This document shows positions 46,861 through 58,613 of a stretch of DNA of 64,000 nucleotides, piece by piece; the stretch's first letter is position 1, and each line of letters opens with the position of its first letter. The notes below the pieces were generated by a model. It saw nothing but the letters and a program-made list of their open reading frames with translations. It did no database searches and was not told the origin of the DNA. The position numbers and the translations under genes are program-made. Origin of the DNA: Phragmites australis (taxonomy: Eukaryota > Streptophyta > Magnoliopsida > Poales > Poaceae); NCBI RefSeq assembly GCF_958298935.1, contig NC_084939.1, positions 2,495,501 through 2,559,500 on the forward strand, given 5' to 3'.

Positions 46861-47815
46861 ATTAAGATGTGATTGATCAGGCTGACTTTAGGGTTGGTTT
46901 GGCTAGCGGGAAAAATTACCCACAGGAAAAACAAACCAATTGGGGATTGAGCTGATCCCCTCTCACCGCCCTATCCCTTCACATTGAGGAGTTAATTATA
47001 TTCCTAAGTTTGTTGGTATCATTAGGCTGGATCGCCTTGGATTGACACGGATTCGCTATGTATAACACGTGATGCATGCATGTACTTCAAGTGCACTGTG
47101 CACACTAGGTTAGGCTACAAACACAATACATGCAGATCCATATATGGCAAGCTATACAGCATTGATCAATCTTCAAATGCACTGTGCACACTGATCAACA
47201 CTATATGCGTCATGTATAACGCATGCAAGGATCTCCGTGTATCTATGTGTACTAAATATGATTGAGTTACGTAAAAAAAAATTCTACAAAATAGGGAGTG
47301 CATTGTAATTTCTTCGGTGCAAATTATAATACCATGCTCCTAAACTCTTTTTTTTTCAAATATACATTTTGAGAAACGCAATCAGCCTTGGTGTGGCTAA
47401 ACGTGTTTTCACGGCCTATGGGGTGTGCCTAAATGTGCTGTCACACCAAGATCCATTGCATGGTTTGTCATGCCAGAGGCCCTAGCGTGGCGACCTATTT
47501 AGTTGCATCAGGACCCATGGCGTGCCAAGTTATCTAGTTTTGGAAATAAATTGGTGTTTGATCCTACTGATGCTAGCTAGCTACGTTTTGGCTACTTTTT
47601 TGTCTTTTATTTTGGGACCGGTCGTCTTTACTTATAACTCCATTATATTTTGTGGAGAGACAGATGATAAATCTGTACATATATAGTCGTATACGTCTGC
47701 ATATGATTGTATCACATAAAGATTATGTGTATACACGTTTGGAGCTACTTTATAGGTGCTGTTTGGATAGGGGTGGCTTTATAGTTATTGGAAAAAAAGT
47801 ACTGATCGAGAAAAT
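46861..47815. other. AT-rich intergenic DNA
   Basis: No gene. A phrase around AATGCACTGTGCACAC occurs twice (47088-47106 and 47175-47193). Confidence 0.4.
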
Positions 47816-48608
47816 CACTATTACGAAAGCAATTTTTAGAGGTGGATCGTAACCTATTTTCATAGGTGTTTAGCCAATCCGTTGTGATCGAAGGCCTGTG
47901 GAAATGAACGATTTTCACAGACGTAAAATAGACCGTCTGTGGAAAACTATTTTCACAGACGGTTATCTTAAGGAACCGTAATTCCACAGGCGGTTATCTT
48001 AAGGAACTGCAATCCACAGGCGGTTTCTTAAGATAACCGCATGTGGAAATGGTTTTTCACAGGCAGTCCTCTTACGGAACCACCTGTGAAAACCTTTTCC
48101 ACAGGCGGCCCACTTTAGCTTCCGTCTATAGATATAAATATTTTCACAGACGGGTGACATAAGGATCCGCCTGTGGTATATATTTCTTTAAAAAAATGAG
48201 CATATATTTTATTCTCTCCAAATTTCACACGGTTTCAATACAGATTTCAACATCACAGATTTCAATAGCATCACACATTTCAATATTTAACACAAGTACA
48301 ATAATATTCACGAGTATTTTTACATCATAAGCCTATATTGCTAAGAGTCTTTCTTCTCCCACTCACAAAGCCTCGGATGGCTAGCTAATTCGCCTTCGAG
48401 ATAAAAGAATTTCCCACTCCTGTGGATGACTTCGTGCATAATAAACCGGCACAATGAAAACACAACTAAAAGAGTTAAAACACTACTGACAACAAAAATA
48501 TAACCAAATAAGAATATGCAGGCACAATGATAACTTACGTCCTCAGGGTTCATTGTGTACCTCCCGTTATCCTAAGAAATTGGCAAATATAGTATCCACA
48601 AAGGACGT
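47816..48608 (+). mobile_element. CACTA (En/Spm) transposon end, interrupted or truncated at 48608
   Basis: It starts CACTATTACGAAAGCAATTT, a CACTA-type terminus. Subterminal repeats such as TTTTCACAGACGG, CCACAGGCGG and GGCCTGTGG in both orientations cover 47870-48175. On the minus strand at 48341-48553 a short frame (HEVIHRSGKFFYLEGELASH) resembles a coding fragment, but I could not assign it to a domain. The element stops where the LTR at 48609 begins; no second terminus is seen. Confidence 0.55.
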
Positions 48609-48719
48609 TGTCGGTGAATCAGGAACCGGGGGTCCCCGAATCCCAAGGCCAGACCAGCAATCCGCCACGTGACGCCATCCTGTGGAGTCTCCTCCGCTAG
48701 GCAAAAGAGATTAAGTCCC

Positions 48720-49190
48720 GGGAGAGGGCGCTCGGGGCCACAGTCAATGGCCCTTGAGTACCCAAGTTCCCCGATGATCTGCGAAGTCTAAGTGCCGAGA
48801 AGAAAGTGCTCGGGGAGATATGCATTGACCCCCGAGCACCCAAGTCCCCCGACGACCAGAAAAACCAAGTACCGGGAAGGGGGTGCCCGGGGCTGCAGTC
48901 AGTAGCCCCCCGGGCACCCGAGTACCCCGAGGGCCTACTGAAGGAAGTACCGGGAGAGAGTGCTCGGGGCTGCGTGCAGCGGCCCCCGAGCACTCGGTTT
49001 CCCCGAGGATCCGTACAAGTATGCCCGGGAGAGAGTGCTCGGGGAGGCGAACAGTAGCCCCCGAGCACTCGGTTCCCTGAGGACCAAGGAAGGGCATTCT
49101 CGGGAGAGAGTGTTCGGAGAGGTGAACAGTGACCCCCGGGCACTCGGTTCCCTGACGACTCAGAGAGCCCCCTGACAGTGGCCCCCGAGG
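48720..49190 (+). repeat. Six diverged 65-78 bp repeats in the solo LTR
   Basis: Units begin around 48720, 48797, 48875, 48952, 49027 and 49100 with GGGAGAGAGTGCTCGGGG-like sequence and contain CCCCCGAGCACTCGG. They are homologous to the 73-bp units of the 10409 LTR, but their centres read GCGTGCAG or GCGAACAGT rather than CACGTG. Confidence 0.75.
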
Positions 49191-49642
49191 GGCCCACTGA
49201 TGAGGTGTCAGCCAGTCAAAGGCCCAAGGCCGCATTTGAAGAGCGCGCGTGGCCTGTCACCTCCAACTGCTTCCGCCACGCTCGGTGTCAGTTCTTGCCA
49301 CATTCTGGCAGAAGGGCGTGGGGTCATTAAATGCACGGGTCCCATCCCGTGCCATCCGGCCCGTCTCGGGATAACGTCGTAAGGGCCGAGGCGTTCCGTC
49401 TGCCACGCTGCTGCGGCAGGAGAACAAGACAGGGCGGACACACCGGGCCGCTCTGCGGCTGCCCGATGGACCCTCTCCATGGCGCCCGTTGCCAGTGCAT
49501 TTATGGTGACGAATGACAGGGCGTAGGACGCATTTTTCACCCGCGGTCACTTCGCCCAGAGGTGATGATGACGCCCTTTCCATTTATGGTATCTTGGAAC
49601 TCGTGCCCCCCCTCCCATTCGAGGCACACTACTGCCGGCGGG

Positions 49643-49650
49643 TATTTAAA
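49643..49650 (+). promoter_or_regulatory. TATA box of the solo LTR
   Basis: TATTTAAA in GGCGGGTATTTAAAGCCG, about 410 bp before the LTR end, on the plus strand in agreement with the LTR orientation. Confidence 0.55.
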
Positions 49651-50152
49651 GCCGCTGGCAGCGCGGGCAGAAAGAAGTCTTCTTTTCGAAGTTCTTTTGG
49701 TGAAGCATTGCAATCTCTGAGAAGCTTTCGAGGTAGCGAAGAGAAGAGAAGAACAAGGAGCCCCAGGCTCTAAGATAGACAAACATTCTTGTAACCAGCG
49801 ACATTCTTGAGGGACATTCTCAGGGCATTTATAGCATTCATACAGGAGTAGGGTGTTACGCCCCCGTGCGGCCCGAACCTGTCTAAACCCCAGTGCATTT
49901 ACTTCATTCCGCACTAGATCATTCCACCCCACCGGCCATCGCATTCATACTCATTTATTTCTCCGGCAAACATATTCAGAATCATCCTCCCGGCCGAATC
50001 TCTAAAAAGGGGTCCCTCAGGATCCCTGCGACAGGAGTTAACCCTCCGACAGATGCTATCGAAACCTTGCTTGTGGCACTTCAAATAAAAACGCAACGTA
50101 TTCGTTAGTTCAATAAGACTCTTCGTCATAAATAATGAGATATAAGCATTAG

Positions 50153-51856
50153 TGAAAGTGCCTAGAGGGGGGGTGAATAGGCTTTTCTGAAAATTAAAAC
50201 TAAAACAGCGGATTAAATCTGCCGGATACTCCGGTGAAAGTCGGATACTCCGGTATGGTCCGGAGTATCCGGTCTAGTCCGAAGTCTCCGGTCTATACAG
50301 GAATTTTAGAACAACTACGAATTAAAGCTAATAGCTAGAATCTAAGATTGAAGCTAGGTCTACTGGATATCACAGAGTTAGAATAACACTTCACACTAGC
50401 AAGATGATCACTAGAGCAATTTGTATGACAAATCACAAAGTTCGCACAATAAAGCAAATTGCACAAATACGAACACGAGAGATTATCCCGGAGTTCGGCC
50501 ACCTCACAAAGAAGTGCCTACATCTCCATTGAGGAGCTCACAAAGAGCCGGGTCTTTTCCAACCCTATCATCTTCTAGCGACCACCAAGATCAAGCTAGA
50601 AATTCTTACTCAATTCGAAGATGTTTACAAACTTCTCGTGGTACTCCACAAGTTTGGGTGCTCTACGGGCGACGCCTTGCCGTCTAGAAGCACAAAGCTT
50701 CAAGAGAAATGATCGCAGTGAATGCTCGATGAAGAACTCAATGCTCAAGTGGCTTAAACCCTCTCCAAACACAAACTCTCTAAATTTTTGCAAACTTTGC
50801 ACTAGAGGTGGTTGGAGGGTATTTGAATGCTCTTAAAGTGCTCAAGAGGTCTTAAGTTTACCAGCAACAGCAAGCTATAAATGCCATGGGGTGTGGGAGC
50901 ATTTATAGCTCTCTCTAAAAAACTAGCCGTTACTGTTTTGTCAGAGCTGACCGGAGTATCCGGTGAACACCAGAGTATCCGGCCCTAAATCCAAAAACGG
51001 CGTCAGAACGGTCACAGAACGTGTCAGAACTAGCCGTTACAGTTCTGTTAAATTACCGGAGTCTCCGGTGAACACCGGAGTCTCCGGTCCTGACAGAGCT
51101 TCCAAAAACATTAAGTCCGGAGACTAGCCGGACCCTCCGGCCTCTCCAAGTACCGGAGTATCCGGTGCACACCGGAGACTCCGGTCCTTTTCTTTTTATC
51201 AAAAAGATTAAAATCTAACCGAGAGTCTCTGCGGTTAACACTAAATCACTTACCAGAGTATCCGGTGAACACTGGAGACTCCGGTCCCCCTTTTTAATTA
51301 AAATAAACACCTAACCGAGACTCTCTGGCGGAGTCTCCCTCGGAGACTCCGGTCTGATAACCCATATATTACCGGAGTATCCGGTGAACACCGGAGACTC
51401 CGGTCTTTTTCCAATAAAAATAAACTGTAACCGAGACTCTCTGCCGGAGTCTACCTCGGAGACTCCGGGCTAAATACTGAGTACCGGAGTATCCGGTGAA
51501 CACCGGAGTATCCGGACTCAGTGAATTTTTGCAGAATAAACTCGGTGTCCGTGGGTGATTGTGTCTCTCAACTAGTTGGTTCTAAGGGATATCTTGAGCA
51601 TTGAGATACTAACCAAGCAATCAAATGCAACCCTCTTAATAGAGCGGCTATCCTAGACTCAATTTCAAAAATAAAAGAATTTAAATCCTATTGAGTACTC
51701 TTTATTGATTCTCCATTTGTTTCAACGGGCTTCAAACATCACTTATCTTTTCAACTAATACTTAACCTGTTCATAACTTAGATAAGCATGTTAGTTCCTT
51801 AATTATTTTGTCATCAATAAGCCAAAATCTACTTAGAGAGTCTAGATGCACTTTCA
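50153..51856. mobile_element. Solo LTR, 1704 bp, with palindromic CCGGAGT motifs
   Basis: It starts TGAAAGTGCCTAGAG and ends CTAGATGCACTTTCA (TGAAAGTGC/GCACTTTCA inverted ends). It is flanked by an exact 5-bp duplication ATTAG (50148-50152 and 51857-51861). AAAGTGCCTAGAGGGGGGGTG is the familiar start of a large copia-type LTR family of plants. No internal region remains, so it is a clean solo LTR. Confidence 0.85.
50220..51520. repeat. Scattered 13-bp palindromes CCGGAGTATCCGG / CCGGAGACTCCGG
   Basis: About 18 exact or near copies occur, many as pairs joined by TGAACA so that CCGGTGAACACCGG forms a second palindrome between them (for example at 51057, 51372 and 51484). Spacing is irregular, about 60-120 bp, within an AT-rich LTR. 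Confidence 0.85.
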
Positions 51857-53547
51857 ATTAGAAGTGCGTTATTACCGAAAAGTGTGTACGGACCGTCATC
51901 GCATCCGGCTTGACCGTATCATGTATCCCACCTTTCGTTACGTAGAAAGTTGGCAATGTCATTGTCTAATCGAATATGGCAACCTAATCCCATATATAGC
52001 TCTAATTTTTCTACATTTTATTGCATTACTATATTGCTTTGTTTCTTATTTTGTGTTTGTTTTAGGTTTGGTCTTTGCAACGGAGATGTAAGATGAGATC
52101 ATGGATGAGGAAGGTGGGTGAACTGGTGTGGCTATCTGTGTAGGCTAAGGCAATTTTTGATCCTTTCTTTCTTTATCATTTGCATTTTTCAGCGCCATGA
52201 GCTTCGGCCCACGGCATAAAAAGAGACCCCAACCTTCTTCTTTTTGCCTACTCTCCCTAGGACTCATGTCTGCCATTTATAGACAAGGCACCTAACAAAT
52301 CAAAGCAACAACCAAATTAACACGTATTATCGACTAACAACCCTAAACTAGACTTAACAAACTAATGGATTAGCTACAGCTGCTGATGGATCACGTCATG
52401 TCTTCCAGCATTACATTTGTTCGAGATGGGCACAACGAAACGCACCATTATGCTAATTATTTGTACTAGCTAAGTGCTCATGTATTGTAACAAAAACACA
52501 AATATTAGACGCAATAACACTAAGCACAAAACTATTGTAAAGAGATATAGATTTGCTACGAGAACATCACTGAACGAATACATCGAAAGTGATATTGTCA
52601 CTTGATTTTAGATGGTATTTGAAAAAAAAAGATTATCCGCTAATTTTTCTCCTATTTTTTTATTTTTATTAGTAAAACGAGTCTCATATCTGTAACCGTT
52701 AAATAGATGAAAACACTAGAGGACCAGGGTTGATAATAAAAATAAATAAATTATTTAAATTTTTAAAAAATTATTAGATGCGAGAAGAGCAAGTGAAATG
52801 TACGTGAAAACCAACTCATGTTCTATATAATACACTACTTTGGAGGATAAAATTATGTGAAAGGAAAATCATCCGAACATTTTGTCCATGATGTTCTGGC
52901 CCTATTTGAGGTATTGTTTGAATTGTGAGGTTTTCCTATAGGCCTCGTTCAGAATGCAAGGAATTTTCTCGAATCATACAAGAACCGAACTGTCTCCAAT
53001 GAAATTTTCGTAAAATTCCTAGGTTCCAAACGGTTTATGGCCCGAAAGTAGCAGCGCTATCAGCGCAAACCTCATCTCTGCTGCTGGATTATCAACCAGA
53101 TGTGGTTCAAATATGGCACTGCTTGCTGCCAGATCACACGATTTAGGGATCTTTGATGCAGGGCAAGACCGATAGCCGATGGGATACTCAAGATACTGGG
53201 AATGCAGCAGCAAATAGCAACGCAGGCGACACATCAAGCTACCAGATAGGATCAGAATGCACTGCTACCATCTAAATTCTCCCAGCTAATAAGGTTCACC
53301 ACCGCCAAACAGCACCACAGTTCACCACCCACACTGCAGATTCCTACACTGCTCATCTACTGGTATATGTGAATATGTCGGACAAATATGTTACATGACC
53401 ACAAATCTCCGCGGATGGCAGATGGAAATTGATGCAGGTGAGCTCCATTTCCTTGGCTGAAGATGAACCGGACCCTTGCCACCCCTAAGGAACCAAAAAA
53501 TATCCTCCTGGATGCATCTGATCTGTATCTCACAAGAAATGCGATGA
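51857..53547. other. Intergenic DNA and 3' region of the HVA22-like gene
   Basis: No gene is recognised. The last 300-400 bp probably contain the HVA22-like 3' UTR. Confidence 0.4.
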
Positions 53548-56500
53548 TCAGAACATTGACATTGTAAGAATTGAGAATGGTTTAGATGAGTTCAGGGTTA
53601 ACCAGTCTAGAGGGCCCCGGTTCCAGTAACTATTTTCGTCCTCGAAGAACATGAAGCTGCTAGTCCATGAATTTTGCTCAGGATACGTGCTGTGATAATC
53701 AGAGGATGTATGCCAGTCACTGTTGGAGGCCTTGAGTTCCTTTTCAGGCTCCACCTCGGCAAACGTCACGCGCTTGTTGATCTTCTTTGGTTTAGGCTCA
53801 TTTTGATCTTTCTGTGATTCCTGTTCTTTCGAATCTTTCAGTGCTTTCTTCAGTCCTTTCGAATCTTTCAGTAGCCTCTTCGGTTCTTTGGAATCCTTAG
53901 GTGACTTTGAATCCTTTGACGGCTTCGGCTCTTTTGAATCTTTCGGTGACTTGGGATGTTTTGCATCTTTTGATGGCTTTGATTCTTTCAACTCCTTTAA
54001 TGATTTTGATTCTTTCGACTCCTTCGACGATTTTGATTCTTTCGACTCCTTCGACGATTTTGTTTCTTTTGATGATTTCCCCGACTGTTTAAATGACTTG
54101 CCAGCCTGCAATACAGAACAAGTGAATTCGAACGGCAAAAACAAGTTTGTCCTTCGGAGGATTCTCTGTTAATTAATGCATGGTCCAAAGGAACTACTCA
54201 AATTTCAGGAAAAAAAACATAGCTTAACTAGTACTACAGGTAAAGCTGAATTAGTACCACAGTTATCAATGAGTTAGCTGAGAGTACGTAATACAACCAT
54301 CAAGGTTTAGACTTACAGCAAGCTGAATTAGTACCACAGTTATCAATGAGTTAGCTGATAGTACGTAATATAACCATCAAGGTTTAGACTTACAAAAAGG
54401 TAAGTATCAAATATCAAAGCGATGTCATCATTAGCATATATAATCATCACCTGATGATCACAGCCAATTGGATGAAAAAAAACTAGCACACAGCTGTGTC
54501 AAATTCAAAGTAAGCATTTTGCAAATTTGTTTATCACACGAAGTGGGGATATATTTAAGGTGCATGTACCTTGTTCGCCAGTTTCTTGAGAGCATCAGTC
54601 CCATTTTCTTCAATGAACTTATCAAGTGCTGTGAGGAAGTCATCAGATTTGCCAAAAAGGCCCTTTTTCTGAGGGACATACCAAATGTTGACCATCTGGT
54701 TCTTAACAAAGGCAGGTCTCACGTAATTTTGGTATACATAGGCTGCACCATTAAAGTATGGCAAGACAAGCCAGCAAATAAATATCAATTTCATAGAGGG
54801 CCAGAAAGGAAGCCTGTCAAAATCAAGCATAAAAACCATGGAATTTAGTGAGTAATGTACCATTAAGACCTGCAGTACATTTGTACAAGCTAAAACAAAA
54901 AAGTTCTGCGGTCAGATGAAAAAATTCATGCAACTACAGATATTATCACTAAATCATCAAATCCTGAAACTTAAGCCAAGGGTGGTAAACCTTCCATCAC
55001 AAGATATATCACTAGCCAATTCTTTGTAATTTGGTTCTGAGTTATAATCTTCACTGCGACAATTTAGCTTTTTAATCAATTACAAATAAGTATGTGAAGC
55101 CTAATTTATAGCGTTCACAATCTATCAGCCCAGAAATGGAACAGCCTGTAGTCTGTACTTTTATCTTAGAAACAAAGCACCAAAATCTAGCTTCACGGAT
55201 TAGCAGGGTAATATGTAAATGGTTTAATGCTGATATATATGTCCCACTTGTTCAAAGTTCTGAGATATATCTACAACTAATAAGCCTTAACTAAAAGAAG
55301 GATATACGACTTACACACTGAACAGTGAATTGACATTAAACACAATATAGAATGTACTTACCACTGAATAATTGATGCAAACGTGAGCTCAAACAGTGTT
55401 ATTAATGAGTACAACACCCAATATGTGAGCCATTGTTGATCATCCACAGGAGATTTGGTTTCTATTGCCTTAACTGAGGCATACCTGTACATTGTAACGA
55501 AAGTTGAGTTTTCCGTTTGTGTTTTACGATTAACAAATAATTATCATGGACGCTGAGCTTGTAGCAATAGAGTACAAATTATGAGCAACTTACAAAGGAT
55601 AAGCCAGTGTGATCAAAGGCCTGCAGAGAAAAAAGAGATAAACTGAAGTTAAAGCATACATAATCGATTCAGTAATAATAGCATACGAGCCAGAAGCAAG
55701 AAATTAAGAAAACAGGAATGGTAAATTAATATATGAACAAGAGGAACTAGCCTGCAATACATCTAATGAAGTAATAGGAAACCATCAGTACACTCCAACA
55801 GGGGAACAAACGAATCACTTGCAAGAAACCTATTCACGTCCTAGATTGCACATGTTCGCTTTCCAACAAATGAGAAGAATTATTACATTCAACTGGTTTT
55901 ACAGATTACAGCACAGTAGCACCAAGAAATGTTTAAGTTTTATAGTACTCCAACATAGCAACATGAATCACAGTATAAATTCTGAATGTGACACTAGCTT
56001 TGTGAATCAATGGAAGTCAGTGTGCCCTACTACAACACACGTCAGTCCACACCAAGATTAAAGAAATTCTGGTCTAAAAAAGAACACCCTTTTTATAATA
56101 ATGCATCACGATGGCTAAGCGACATAAACCACGATCTACTAAATTATAAGAAACAGCACCATGTTGTGCTGAGCCATTCTTCAGCATATGGCCTAACTTG
56201 CTGCATGGAAAGGGATGTGAAACAACCAAAAAGATCAGACGAGACAAGGGAATACAAAAAACTAATCTGGAAAGTGGAATTGACTCACAAACCTACAATT
56301 ACACGCACTAGCAAAACTACAAATCTAAAAGCAACCACTTATAGAAAGTGGTGAGAAAAAAGTAGTAAATGACAGGACTGAACAGCTGATCTACGCATTC
56401 AGAATCCAGACTTGGTGATCTACATCGAGGTCAACTCGTGCATCACAGCCAACTTTTGGTCCGGCAAGGGTTAGCATTCAGAAAAGTTGTGAATCAGAAG

Positions 56501-57142
56501 AAAAGAAGAAATGAGCTTTTTCCAGGAGTTAAATAGATAGGCAAAAAATGCAGACCCATAGAAATGACACTCGGAAATAAAATCCAAAGTCAAACTGGCG
56601 ACATCAATAAACACCCAAAGCAAGATTTTTTTTTCCTTTACCAAACGAATTTGAATAGGAAAAATCTTTTTTTTTCTCCAACAGAGAAATGCATACACAG
56701 GCAATTCATGGGCACATGATTTTACAAGAAAGATTTTACAGGTGAAAACAGAACCATACCAAGAGGGGTTTCTTCTGAAACACACAATTTCAGCAGACCT
56801 GGTACCGACCAAAGTCCAAAAACCAAAACATTGTGCTCTTCACCTACCAACGGCGCCCGATTTCAAGTCTCAACCGATGCAAAACCCCTGGTACACATCT
56901 CACGCACAACGAAAACTACTCAACAATGCCGAACAGTAGAGCATGTAAACCACTCCAGCATCACAAGACTACCAGCAAGGCATTGTCTTCAGGCAACATT
57001 TCAGCGACGAATGAATAAACTCAAAAGCAAAGGGAAAAAAAACGAAAGAAACGGAGATAATGGTCAGGGACTCAGGAAGCACCGACCCTGCAAGAACATC
57101 GAAGTTCTTGGCAACGACCTTGAGCAAAGATCCGGAGCTCAT
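53548..57142 (-). CDS. HVA22-like (TB2/DP1/REEP family) protein with a long Lys/Ser-rich tail, 335 aa
   Basis: Exons 57142-57087, 55620-55594, 55484-55362, 54813-54570 and 54105-53548 join in frame. Residues 1-150 are the TB2/DP1 domain: GPLITLAYPLYASVKAIE, TYWVLYSLITLFEL, the hydrophobic FICWLVLPYFNGAAYVYQNY, then VNIWYVPQKK. These hairpin membrane segments shape ER tubules; plant HVA22 proteins are linked to ABA and stress and to vesicle or autophagy control. Residues about 151-260 are a low-complexity array of SKES, SKDSKEPK and KDSK units, followed by PKKINKRVTFAEVEPEKELK and an aromatic/acidic end. Such tails occur in longer HVA22-like members (for example the HVA22i/j type), but this one is extreme. 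Intron 1 is 1.5 kb. Confidence 0.88.
54244..54397. repeat. 77-bp tandem duplication in an intron of the HVA22-like gene
   Basis: Two copies starting AGCTGAATTAGTACCACAG at 54244 and 54321 differ at only a few bases. They lie in the intron between the last two coding exons. Confidence 0.9.
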
Positions 57143-58109
57143 CGCTCCCCGCCTTCGAATCCGGTGGAGCCGGAGCTGTATCCGTAGGATATGGGGATAG
57201 AATCCGGAGGCTTTCGGTGTTCTTGCTTTTGTTCGCTCCCCTTTCGCTGCTTTTGGGGTCTCGAGGGGAGGAAAAACGGGGTACGAAAGTGTGGAGGGGA
57301 GCAGACGAGACGACAAGAGACCGGCTTGGAAATTACGAGACCAAACAGAGCACCTGCACGCATACAGAGGAGGGGTTTATGCAAGTAACCCCTGCAATTT
57401 ATTTTTATTGATCTACTGTGCCATGGGATTTATTAGTGGTAATTTACTTTTTTTTAACCTATTCTCTGTAAAACGCACAAGATTAATTCATAACTAACTC
57501 ATCACACCTCCAAAATTAGTGAAACCATTTTTATTAGTTTACTTATACTATGATTTATGTAGAAAAAATAATGGTAGACATAAAAAGTTAATTATAGTGT
57601 TGTTTCTTAACATGTTCAATTTATTCTTGTGAACTTTGTAAAAATTATGAAAAAAGTAATAAAACTCTAAATGAAGTGAAACTAATTTTATAGATCATAT
57701 TAAGATACACCATAAATATAAAAATATATGTGTTTGCATGTTAATATTTTTCTTAACGTGAACCCTACTAAATGAGCTGCATGCTTTTTTTTCCCCCAAA
57801 CTTCCTCTCCATGAAATATGATGCAAAGGACATTATTTTTGAAAAACAAAATCATAGAAGGTCTTATAATTGTCTCTAGTATTTTTTTAGATTTTTTCTT
57901 GTGATTTTTTAGATTTTTTGAATTCAAGTTTAAAAACTGATCGAATTCAGAATTTGATGAGGACCGAATTGACCAATTTTTTGGGATATCGATCAGTTTT
58001 CACAATTATCAACCAATTTTTGATGAATTTTTGAACCTGCTAGTGACTAACAGAGCAAGAGCGCACATACAACAGAGGAGGGGTTTATCCATGTAACCCC
58101 TGCAACTTA
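57143..58109. other. Promoter of the HVA22-like gene and AT-rich DNA
   Basis: A stretch near 57350-57400 (CAGAGGAGGGGTTTAT, GTAACCCCTGCAA) recurs at 58072-58105, with CCAAACAGAGCAC nearby and again at 58615. This suggests local duplication or template switching around the neighbouring MITE. No gene. Confidence 0.45.
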
Positions 58110-58613
58110 GGACCCATTTGTTTCGGACCGTAAAAACTGGATTGTGATCAAAATTTAAAAGCTAAAATAAACAGCTAGATTGTAAAAGTTGAATTATTAT
58201 CATAATCCAAAAGCAGAAACAAACAACTGATTGTAAAAGCTGGATTGTTACAATGCAGCACCCCTGATCGTAACAATCCAGCAATCTGTCTTACACCAGA
58301 TTGTAACAATCCATAATCTAGCTTTTACAATTCAGCTTCTTACAATACACAATCTATAAGCTACTTTTCACAATCTCTAGCTGAAACAAATATGCCCTTA
58401 TTTTATTAGTCCATTGAATTAATTTTATAGTTACAATACAGCACCCCAGATTGTAACAATTCAACAATCTATCTTTCATCAGATTGTAACAATACATAAT
58501 CTAGCTTTTACAATTCAGCTTCTTACAATACACAATTTATAAACTACTTTTCATAATCTCCAACCGAAACATACAGACCTTTATTTTATTAGTCCATTGA
58601 ATTAATCCTATAG
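58110..58613. mobile_element. hAT-like MITE with a 183-bp tandem duplication
   Basis: 58110-58397 has ends GGACCCATTTGTTTCGG and GCTGAAACAAATATGCCC, loosely inverted. The segment 58248-58430 is repeated directly at 58431-58613 (each 183 bp, about 85-90% alike by eye), so the right end occurs twice. Internally it is full of ATTGTAACAATCC-type short inverted repeats. Confidence 0.65.

Larger units (their letters stand above)
48609..50051 (+). mobile_element. Solo LTR related to the 9.3 kb retrotransposon, 1443 bp
   Basis: It starts TGTCGGTGAATCAGGAACCG and ends ACCCTCCGACA. The 3' part (GGCCGAATCTCTAAAAAGGG, ATCCCTGCGACAGGAGTT) matches the reverse complement of the 10409 LTR. It lies in the opposite orientation (plus). 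TATTTAAA at 49643-49650 is its TATA box. No internal region follows. The five bases on each side (GACGT and GATGC) do not match, so it may come from recombination between elements or is eroded. Confidence 0.85.

Noticed and set aside
53888..54172. Plus-strand frame rich in FDSF/DSFD repeats
   Set aside because: It is the complement of the Lys/Ser-rich tail exon of the HVA22-like gene on the minus strand.
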